From: Cryphonectria parasitica EP155 | Taxonomy: Eukaryota > Ascomycota > Sordariomycetes > Diaporthales > Cryphonectriaceae | Assembly (NCBI RefSeq): GCF_011745365.1 | Contig: NW_024468909.1 | Coordinates: forward strand, 248,001 to 312,000 | Direction of reading: 5' to 3' | Length of the DNA stretch: 64,000 nt | Shown here: one piece after another, positions 55,993 through 64,000 of the stretch | Layout: each line of letters starts with the position of its first letter | Numbering within the stretch: position 1 is the first letter of the stretch | Made by a program: the position numbers and the translations under genes | Notes under the pieces: model-generated | What the model saw: only the letters and a program-made list of their open reading frames with translations | Databases searched by the model: none | Told to the model about the DNA's origin: nothing

Positions 55993-56590
55993 ATGTCATC
56001 TCGCCGCGTTGACTTCGAGATCGTGGTTCAGCCACCGCAGACCGTCACCATATGCTCATCCATAGAACCGCCCGTCGTGGCCCGAACTCGAGATCGTCGG
56101 CTTCTAGAGGCCGCCTCAAACCAGGGGAACCACGTCTTCGCCGTTGCAGTGCTATACGCCTCGAACATGGACCCTGGCGACGGGACCAACATCTCCTGGA
56201 GTGCCTCCGCCGCCCCGTACACAGAAAACACCAGCAGCAGTGGAAGCAGCAGCAGCTCGGGCCGTCGGCGCTGGCTGTACTTTATCTTTAGCGGCATGAC
56301 GATCAACACGCTCGGCGTCTTTTCTCTGCAAATTGTCGTACACGTCCTGCGCTACTCGCACAATGAATGGGACCAGGCGGATCAGGTTGTTTCCGCCAAC
56401 ACGAGGCACTTCACCGTCCTGACCCAGGCTTCTTCAGCCGACCGACCTTGTAAGCGTCAAAATGTTCTCCCTTATGATTTGTGTGCCAACAAACGATGCC
56501 CCGGTGCTAATCTTCCATCAAGCTTCCTCGGAGAGGCGCATCTTGCGCCAGCTGGAAGCGGCTCAGCTCTACATACGTGACGCATACTAG
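55993..56590 (+). CDS. Compact velvet-domain protein
   Basis: Two coding exons, 55993-56449 and 56523-56590, with intron GTAAGC...ATCAAG; 174 aa. The start is MSSRRVDFEIVVQPP; the in-frame sequence before it has no ATG. Velvet-fold landmarks: the first strand DFEIVVQPPQTVTIC, the IEPPVVARTR segment, FAVAVLYASNMDPGDGTNI, and the hallmark YFIFSGMTINTLGVFSLQIV strand pair. It ends FTVLTQASSADRP-SSSERRILRQ and LYIRDAY after splicing, as velvet domains do (RPSxSER..L). Velvet proteins are NF-kB-like dimeric transcription factors that join LaeA to coordinate sporulation and secondary metabolism. This one is essentially the domain alone, with a Ser-rich loop replacing the usual longer insert, and is shorter and more divergent than VeA, VelB or VosA. 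Confidence 0.85.
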
Positions 56591-57422
56591 GTTATGAGCA
56601 CATAACATTTCTCTGGGATGGTGTCAGCCTTATCAGGATCAGGGGCTCTTCTTGAGAGCCACTGAATGATGCCATGTAGTAGGATTTGAGAGAGGAATGC
56701 GAATAGTGGATTTCATGTTTATGTGGAGCGTTGAGTTAGCAAGTCAGGCCAGAGTGCAAAGCACTTTTAGGGGCTCAGGAGCGGCAAATGGTCCAGGCAG
56801 GACGATGAATGCCTCTCTTTTGTGCAACCAGGATGTCTGCCGCCCGGCAGGCACGTGGTTCAACAACTCACACTTAATATAATTGATGTTACACAGACTA
56901 ACATCAGCTCACGTGGAGCTACGAGGGTGTCTTTAAAGATGTGATGTAATTGATAAATCCTGGAAAGGTGCCAACAATGAGCAGGGCAATCTATCACCAG
57001 ACAAGTGCTTATGTCATTCGCCTGTTATTCTTTTCGGAGGCTGAAAATATCTGAGACACAAGGAGGAACATGAATTCCTCTATCAAAATTTGTTCGTGCC
57101 CAGTCTCCTTGTTCCAATGGCATATTGGGCAATGACAAATGCTTACAGCCTCCGTTGTGGAACGCATATTACAAGGCGGGTGTGCATACAGCATAATCAT
57201 TTGCATATAGAGCTTTCACTGTGGGTGGTATCCGACACGGTCAGAAGTCAGAAGCTCCCTGCGAATGAATGAATTATGTGAGCCCTCCTTGGAAAACAAG
57301 TAGGAACCTCAAATCATGAGCAAAACGAGCATCTTCTTCTATTAATTCTGCATTGCTAGCGCAAACTCGATCACACATACTTCAATCCACTCTCCAATAT
57401 CATCATTTATGGCCTTGACATC
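56591..57422. other. Intergenic between convergent velvet and transporter genes
   Basis: No gene recognised; moderately A/T-rich. Confidence 0.5.
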
Positions 57423-59131
57423 TCAAGCACCACCGCTCACCAGCGCCTGTCGATCCGCCTTTGCCTTCTCCTTCTTGGCCTTGCTGATCTTCTTACTCAG
57501 TTTGACGGGATGCGTGCCAGGGGTCTCAAAGATGGTATCGATCTCCTCGAGCGACAGCTTGCTGGTCTCGGGGAAGATGAAGTACGCTGCGATGAGCTGC
57601 AGCGTGTTGTACACAATATACACGACCCAGATCTTGTACCCGACCTTCTCGATACCCACGCTGATGCCGTAGTTCTGCACCACGCCGGCCGCGCCCTGTA
57701 CCATGTTGTAGAAGCCCATGCCCTTGGCTCGGAGCGGGAGGGAGAGGATCTCCACTGGGTAGAGGTTGTGCATGGTTGCGATGAGGGCGGCCGAGCACAT
57801 CTGGTAGATGAACACCCAGACGATGGTCAGCACGGCAGTGGCATGGGATTGGTACAGGGAGTATTGCCAGCTGGTAATGGTGACGAGAGTCTGCGTGACA
57901 ATGAAGGTAATCAGTCCGGTGATGATCAGCGTGCGCCGTCGGAAGATGTCGACGAGGAAGGACCCGATGAACTCGAAGAGGAAGTAGGTACAGGTCGAGC
58001 CGAGGTTGATGCCGAGCTGCGGGAGGGAGGCGGTGATGCCGATGGTGTCGAGCGCGGGAGACAGGTAGTAGGAGATGATGGCGCCGCCGTTCCACTGCTG
58101 GAAGATGGAGTAGAGCACGAGCACAAGTGTCCGGTACCGTACAGCCTTGGTGAAGAAGACGCGGAAGTCATAAGCTGACCGCACACCTGTCTGGCTGGAC
58201 TCGATTGACTCTTCCATCTGCTGCAGCACAAGCGGCACGATGGGCGCATCGACGTCGTTGTTCGTGGTCATGTATTTGGCAATGACGCGACGGGCCTCCT
58301 CGCGACGGCCCTTGAGGATGAGGAAACGAGGGGACTCGGGGCACCACCAGTAGATGGTAATGCAAGTCAGGAGCGGAAAGAAAGCCTCAAAGAGGAGAGG
58401 CGTGCGCCACTGGTAGTTGCTGTTCCACTTGGCAAAGCCGACCATGGCACCGCTGATGATGAGCGAGCCTACCTGGAACCAGGTGCCGAAAAATCCAACC
58501 AGGCGGCCACGAAGATGCAGCGGGGCGATCTCAGCCATATACTGCGGAGCCGAGGCCATGGAGCTGCCAAACCCGAGGAGGAAACGGCCGACCATGAGAG
58601 CGGGCAGGTTCGGCGCCAGGCCCTGAACGAGAGCCGCAACGACCACGATGAAGTTGCCCAGAAAGTTGATGCCTCTGCGGCCGATGACATCTCCGAGCGC
58701 GAGGAAGGGGGCGCCAACGAAGTTGCCGATAGTCATGAGACCGTTGATGGTACCGATAATCACACCAGAATTTGGGAAGCCAAAGTAGTCGTGGAAGGTC
58801 GTGTAGGAGTTGATGCCCGAGATGACACCCCAGTCAACGCCGTAACTAGCATGATCGTCAGCGTCGTCGGCAATATAAGCTTTTGGGAACGAGAATCGGT
58901 CAGCACCTACCCAGCCATATTGAAACCCATGACCAGAGTGATCAAGACGATATGAAATCCGGTCCGGGAGTGCATGTCCAGGCACTCCTTGGAGATACGC
59001 ATCAGGTCTTCTTCCGATATGCGCGTGACGACCACCTCCTCGACCTCGACGCCCAGCTTCTCGGCCTCGCGGACATCTTGGTGGTGGACGTCGGCCTCCG
59101 TCTTTGTTGTTGAGTCGACGCGTGCAGCCAT
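57423..59131 (-). CDS. MFS sugar transporter
   Basis: Two exons, 59131-58911 and 58845-57423 (intron GTAGGT...GCTAG, 65 nt); 547 aa. Start MAARVDSTTKTEADV. The junction joins ITLVMGFNMAG to YGVDWGVISGINSY. The twelve-helix sugar-porter pattern is clear: GDVIGRRGINFLGN (loop 2-3), LPALMVGRFLLGFG, PQYMAEIAPLHLRGRLVG (loop 4-5), YWWCPESPRFLILKGR (loop 6), IFQQWNGGAIISYY, IYQMCSAALIATMHNLYP and YFIFPETSKLSLEEID after helix 12. The long charged cytosolic N-terminus is typical of fungal oligosaccharide/lactose/hexose permeases. Substrate is not deducible. The gene is transcribed divergently from the GH95 glycosidase gene 1.05 kb away, suggesting uptake of the sugar or oligosaccharide that enzyme handles. 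Confidence 0.93.
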
Positions 59132-60182
59132 GTTGGGCGAACGTTGTTCTGCTGCTTTCCAGGCAGAGGAGACTACAGATGTATACTCGCGCTGGCCCCA
59201 GCCCAGGTGAAGAAGGAAGAGGGGGGGAAGGGCTGCAGCTGAGGTGACATTGTCGAGGTCGGCTCACATATATAGGATGGGAGCCGCCTTATCAGTCCCA
59301 GACTGCTGGGACTTGTATCAGTCCAGTGACCCCGAGACAACCTGGTCCAGGCTCTGAAGGTGCAGCTGCAAGATGCTTCGAGGTGGTGGCGTGTCTGACC
59401 TTCCCAGGCCGATTGCTTACCCTGTGCCTGCATCCTGATCCCCAGAGACTTGAGCCCAGAACGTGCTTGGATCGACTTGCCTCAGACCGCTCGGCCAGGT
59501 CCGGACCATACGGCACGCTGCCTCGGCTGGGGATTCCGTGGTGAGGGCATCCACAATAGCATCCCATCTGGGGCGACGAGTTGCCATTGGACAACATTCC
59601 CCAGCTTTCCTCGTGATGTGTGGGGATTCTGGGGTTCTTCCTCGAGGGGGGAAAAGCGAGGTCATTGAAGCGGCTGGGATTCGACCCCACACGCTGCAGC
59701 AGTCGCCCGTTGGGATCGGATTTTCCATCCACTTGATGACCCTTGTCTCACGAGTTTGGTGTTAGCTCGTCAATAGACGAGGCACCCAAAGCGCGGGGAA
59801 GTGCAGGCAGTACCGCTGTCCTTGCTGACCAACGAGCCGACGGGTAGTATTTTATGCGGCCAGGTGCTCACGCCATAAGAGACTGGTAATAAACATTGTC
59901 CTTCTGTCGCTGTCGGCCGAGCCACAGTGGTGATCACGTACCATATGCAGACGACTTAGTCAAAGGCCTGACCCGGCTCTTTCGGGATTGCGGCGCGAAC
60001 TTCCTAGGCTCTCGACCTTGTACTGTAGTAGAATGTGACTTGGTCCCTGCACCTTTTGACCGAGGCAACGTGCATTGGGATCGCTCATAGAGAGCTTTGG
60101 ATACAGCCCAGTCGCTCTGGTTCGCGTCTCACCACGGGTTGTTGTTTCTCAGACTGAGTTCGAGAGACTTGCCAAAGCCAAC
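59132..60182. other. 1 kb divergent intergenic region (MFS / GH95)
   Basis: Shared promoter region of the two genes. Frames of 60-146 codons on both strands (59292-59732 minus, 59463-59765 plus) have no motifs. A tRNA T-arm-like GGGATTCGACCCC near 59688 was examined and rejected. Confidence 0.5.
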
Positions 60183-62543
60183 ATGGTTTTGGACACGCCC
60201 AGGAACCTCGACACATCCCAGGCGTCCTCCCTCTTGTACCACAAGCCATCCACAGAATGGTCTCAGGCACTTCCTATCGGCAACGGGCGCCTTGGAGCCA
60301 TGGTGCATGGCCGAACCGACACAGAACTTCTACAGCTAAATGAGGACTCGGTTTGGTACGGCGGACCGCAAGACCGTAAGCCACGCGATGCTCTCCAAAA
60401 GCTGCCACTTCTCCGGCAGCTTATCCGTGAGGAACGGCATGCCGAAGCCGAAGAGCTCATTCGGACAGCCTTCTTCGCAACACCGGCGAGTATGAGGCAT
60501 TATGAGCCCCTGGGATCCTGTTCTTTGGAGTTCGGCCATGGAAACGTGGTGGACTACGTGAGGAGTCTGGACATATCACGATCAGTGTGCAAGACCTCGT
60601 ATACGTTCCACGTTGCTGATGGCGCTGCTGGTTCTGTCGGAGAGCCGGTGAAGGTCAGGCGAGATGTCATCGCAAGTTTTCCAGACCAGGTTCTGTTGAT
60701 GAGGGTGGAGACGAGCCAAAAGATTCGCTTCATCGTACGTCTCAACCGCGGAAGCGAGATCGAGTGGGAGACCAATGAATTTCTTGACTCCATCGATGCG
60801 ACAGAGAACCGTATCGTGTTGCAAGCCACGCCCGGGGGCAGGAACAGCAACAGACTGGCTCTGGTTCTAGGCATCCGGTGCGATGACAGCCACGAGGGGG
60901 GCTCTGTCGAGGCCGTAGGCAACTGCCTGCTTGTGAATTCTGCTGCATGCATGATCGCAGTTGGCGCCCAGACCACGTACCGGACAGAAGCCCCCGAAAA
61001 GGATGCGGTGGAAGATGTGAACAAGGCTCTTCGGCAGGGCTGGGATGACCTCCTCGCGAGGCACGTCGCAGACTATCGCTCTCTTTACGACCGCGTCAGC
61101 CTGCAGATGTGGCCGGACAGCCCGCATATCCCTACCGACGAGCGCATTGCGAGGCACCGCAACCCGGGGCTTGTTGCACTCTATCACAATTTTGGCCGAT
61201 ACCTGCTGATTTCGTGCAGCCGGGACGGTCACAAGGCTCTCCCGGCCAACCTCCAAGGGATATGGAATCCCTCCTTTGCCCCGCCGTGGGGTTCCAAGTA
61301 CACTATCAACATCAATATCCAGATGAACTACTGGCCTGTGGCTGCAAGCAACCTCTTGGAGTGTGCTCTACCGCTCGTAGATCTGCTAGAACGAATGGCG
61401 CAGAGGGGCCGCGAAACAGCACAAACAATGTATGGCTGCAAGGGCTGGTGTGCTCACCACAACACTGACATATGGGCCGACACAGATCCTCAGGACCGGT
61501 GGATGCCAGCGACGCTGTGGCCTCTGGGCGGTGTGTGGATCTGCATCGACATGATGAAATTGGTGCGAGAGCGGTATGATCGAGCCCTGCACGAGCGTCT
61601 TGCGCCTGTTCTCGAGGGCTGTGTTGAGTTCCTGTTGGACTTCTTGATCACATCAGAGTGTGGCAGATACCTCGTCACAAACCCATCTTTGTCGCCAGAA
61701 AACACCTTTCTATCCAACGGCAAACCTGGTATCCTCTGTGAGGGGTCCACCATAGATATAAGCATCGTGGATATGGCCTTCGAGTACTTCCTTTGGACGG
61801 TGGCCAAGCTGTACGGGGGTGAGCACCCACTGGCCGAGAGGGTCCAAGAGGCAAGGCTGCCCCCAGTACAGATCAACGAGCAAGGCCTCATCCAGGAGTG
61901 GGGCTTGAAGGACCACGATGAATATGAACCAGGTCACAGACACGTGTCTCACCTTTTCGGCCTCTATCCAGGAAACAGCATCCGCTCACCCCAGGAGTTG
62001 GAAGGAGCAAGGAAAGTGCTCGCGAGAAGGGCAGCACATGGTGGAGGCCACACCGGGTGGAGTCGAGCCTGGCTGCTGTGCATGCATGCCCGGCTGAGAG
62101 ATGCTGAGGGATGTGGCAAGCACATGGACCTTTTGCTTCGAGACTCGACTCTCCCGAACATGCTCGACAACCATCCCCCCTTCCAGATCGATGGTAACCT
62201 TGGAGGCTGTGCCGGCATTCTGGAATGTCTTGCGCGGCGATGGGAGCCAAGCTTGTACGAGACAGGCGTCACTCTGCTGCCGTCTCGCCCCAAGGAGTGG
62301 TCCCGAGGTAGGCTGACGGGACTTCATGTTCGCGATGGCTGGACAATATCATTCGAATGGAGCGATGGCGAGATTGTCGATCCTGTCATTGTCAACAATA
62401 CCACATCAAACAGTGACCCATCCATATCGATGGCAGTCAAATACCCTAACGGAAGGGTGGTTTCTGTGCAAGGATCAGGAGAGCACCGCATTACACAAGC
62501 TGATGCCAATTTCAAGCATGGAAAATGCGGTGATTTCAGGTGA
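60183..62543 (+). CDS. Glycoside hydrolase family 95 (alpha-L-fucosidase type)
   Basis: Intronless, 786 aa from the first ATG at 60183 (MVLDTPRNLDTS); the frame is open to 60075 with no ATG. GH95 landmarks: the N-terminal beta domain WSQALPIGNGRLGAMVHG and LQLNEDSVWYGGPQDR, then the (alpha/alpha)6 barrel with LPANLQGIWNP, KYTININIQMNYWP (the two catalytic-site Asn), GWCAHHNTDIW, NPSLSPENTF (general acid Glu), GHRHVSHLFGLYPG, and GWSRAWLLCMHARL with FQIDGNLGGCAGI (catalytic Asp). All expected catalytic residues appear present. The family inverts alpha-1,2-fucosyl or related alpha-galactosyl linkages of xyloglucan and glycans. No signal peptide is seen, unlike secreted homologues, implying intracellular action or a missed upstream exon. 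Divergent from a sugar transporter gene. Confidence 0.93.
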   Translation: MVLDTPRNLDTSQASSLLYHKPSTEWSQALPIGNGRLGAMVHGRTDTELLQLNEDSVWYGGPQDRKPRDALQKLPLLRQLIREERHAEAEELIRTAFFATPASMRHYEPLGSCSLEFGHGNVVDYVRSLDISRSVCKTSYTFHVADGAAGSVGEPVKVRRDVIASFPDQVLLMRVETSQKIRFIVRLNRGSEIEWETNEFLDSIDATENRIVLQATPGGRNSNRLALVLGIRCDDSHEGGSVEAVGNCLLVNSAACMIAVGAQTTYRTEAPEKDAVEDVNKALRQGWDDLLARHVADYRSLYDRVSLQMWPDSPHIPTDERIARHRNPGLVALYHNFGRYLLISCSRDGHKALPANLQGIWNPSFAPPWGSKYTININIQMNYWPVAASNLLECALPLVDLLERMAQRGRETAQTMYGCKGWCAHHNTDIWADTDPQDRWMPATLWPLGGVWICIDMMKLVRERYDRALHERLAPVLEGCVEFLLDFLITSECGRYLVTNPSLSPENTFLSNGKPGILCEGSTIDISIVDMAFEYFLWTVAKLYGGEHPLAERVQEARLPPVQINEQGLIQEWGLKDHDEYEPGHRHVSHLFGLYPGNSIRSPQELEGARKVLARRAAHGGGHTGWSRAWLLCMHARLRDAEGCGKHMDLLLRDSTLPNMLDNHPPFQIDGNLGGCAGILECLARRWEPSLYETGVTLLPSRPKEWSRGRLTGLHVRDGWTISFEWSDGEIVDPVIVNNTTSNSDPSISMAVKYPNGRVVSVQGSGEHRITQADANFKHGKCGDFR

Positions 62544-64000
62544 ATATGTGGATTGTGCATGTCGAATAACGGCACCCGCTCTCTGAACCGGCAAATGCTA
62601 CATTACAGCGAAAGAAAGAATTGAAAGTCAGTCAGAAAGAAAAAGAATGAAAAAAGTATATGCAAAGCTCATGATACTTAGGCTTGCCGTCAATCCGGTG
62701 GAGTAAACATTGCTCTTCTTTCTGTTCTGGCTCCCACTCTCCTGAGGTCACTGGGTCTGACCACGACCAGATAGTCTACTGCCATAGAGAGACTCATGGC
62801 AGCAACAGTAGCAGCAGAATAGGAGTCGCATTTAGATTTAACACGTGGCTCAGCTCTTGCGCATCTTTGCCATCTAAACAACGATCCATCGTCCTGCTGT
62901 GTGGATGTTTAGTGCGCAGTCGCGCGGACTAAGAAAGCAAGAGAGAATACCAAGAACAGGAACATGATGCATCGACAATAGGGCAAGTTGCAGATGGGAT
63001 CGAGGATGAAGTGTTGTAGGTGAGAGAGTATAAGAAAGCACCATGTGACATAGAAGGGTGCACCCGATGGCCATCAGCCAGTTAGAAAGCAGCTGGACGA
63101 TGACTCAGCACTCATAGGAGTCTACTTCCTGCCTTGTTGCCTTGACAGCGGCAGTAACGGTGCATCGCATTAAGCGAAGCAGTGAGCTAACCATATAGAG
63201 TTAGCTTCATCTTCCATCCCAGGAGAGTCAATAGGGGAGGAAGGAACAGAAACAAATGAGACCCAAGAGACGCTTGGACGCTATTCCCCAGGGCCGTCAT
63301 CCCTCATCTGCTTCTGTAGGCTGCGACAACCGCGACCAACCCAACACTCGCCCACTATACATAGTAATCCGACCTTTAACCCTTTACGCGACAGGGTTCA
63401 ACGACAGCCTCGTGAGTTGCGACGAGACGCCAGCTGAGGTAAGTTTGCACCAGCCAGACGACACGACCGAGGGACGACGCTACACGCACCGGCGATCGTT
63501 GCAGCCCAGCCCAACCCCTCGGTTTCTGCGGGCGCGACGCATGAAGCGAGGTACCGCCCCCCCCCCCCCCCCCTCCAAAACCCAACCTCCTGAGAGGTTC
63601 AGCGTGACTCCTCCAGGGCCTGTCGGCCTGGCACCATGCGCATGATCCGCAACACGAGTCCTTGGTCCTGACTGAAACAGGTCAACTACTTGCAGACCAC
63701 CTCATCGCCGCATCGCTGAGTGCTGTCAAACGTCCTTTTCATTGCTTCCAGTCTTTGTCTTCCTCTTTTGTAACGTCCTCGCATCCTCAACACTGTGTTG
63801 ACGGCCCGCGATCCTGGTTATCGCCAGTCGGACCCCTTTTCTCTCAACTCGTTATCGACGCAACAGAACGCATTGCGACCTTGCGATCTTTTACCGACAG
63901 TTTCCATTCTTCCACGCTCGCGCGACCTCGCTAGCAGAATCCACATGCGACGCTCTCGCGAGTGACGACCTCGTCACCGCATACGAATTTCCTTTTACTC
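62544..64000. other. Right-edge intergenic region, possible 5' region of the next gene
   Basis: No supported gene. The frame 63256-63645 begins MRPKRRLDAIPQGR but is basic and Pro-rich and includes a 17-nt C run (63557-63573). CT-rich sequence near 63750-63790 and beyond could be the leader of a gene to the right. Confidence 0.4.

Noticed and set aside
59640..59740. tRNA-like T-arm (GGGATTCGACCCC) on the minus strand
   Set aside because: The T-arm has a mismatched closing pair and lacks TT at loop start; no acceptor stem, D-arm or anticodon arm could be paired around it.

Overview
The window reads as euchromatic nuclear DNA of a filamentous ascomycete (Pezizomycotina, most likely a Sordariomycete). 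The reasons are short GT-AG introns of about 50-120 nt with CTAAC/CTAAT-type branch sites, monocistronic genes, and families typical of the group: a hybrid histidine kinase, a HET-domain protein, a velvet factor, a scon-2/Met30-type F-box WD40 protein, 2EXR and CorA-like proteins, and fungal terpene cyclases. No rRNA, tRNA, CRISPR array or intact transposon was recognised. All gene models come from reading frames and splice signals by eye; there is no transcript evidence.

Layout. 1-15 kb: the 5' part of a GAF/HisKA sensor kinase (running off the left edge), a 2EXR protein, two poorly characterised small genes (one probably secreted), an enoyl-CoA hydratase-family enzyme, twinfilin and a mitochondrial succinate/fumarate-type carrier. 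16-26 kb: an SDR oxidoreductase, a short HET-domain protein, a three-repeat secreted precursor with Kex2 sites, a tail-anchored protein, a medium-chain reductase and a hypothetical protein. 26-41 kb: a secreted PL7 lyase with an extra C-terminal domain, a UbiA-fold membrane terpene cyclase/prenyltransferase, a decayed GMC oxidoreductase, a YWTD beta-propeller protein and the Met30/scon-2 homologue. 41-56 kb is gene-poor, with a small membrane protein, a CorA-like membrane protein and a TRI5-like class I terpene synthase. 56-62.5 kb: a compact velvet-domain protein and a divergent pair, an MFS sugar transporter and a GH95 fucosidase-type hydrolase.

How genes may work together. The MFS/GH95 pair looks like an uptake-and-hydrolysis unit, because the GH95 protein has no visible signal peptide. 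Two unrelated terpenoid genes and a broken oxidoreductase lie within 21 kb and could be remnants of dispersed secondary metabolism; this is inference only.

The most unusual item is the gene at 20949-21578. It encodes a signal peptide and three near-identical units. Kex2 cutting, dipeptidyl-aminopeptidase trimming of AP/SP and carboxypeptidase trimming of KR would give three peptides that all begin with Gln-Leu and end in Ser-Val-Asp-X. The DNA of the units has diverged mostly at synonymous sites, which suggests that the peptide sequence itself is under selection.
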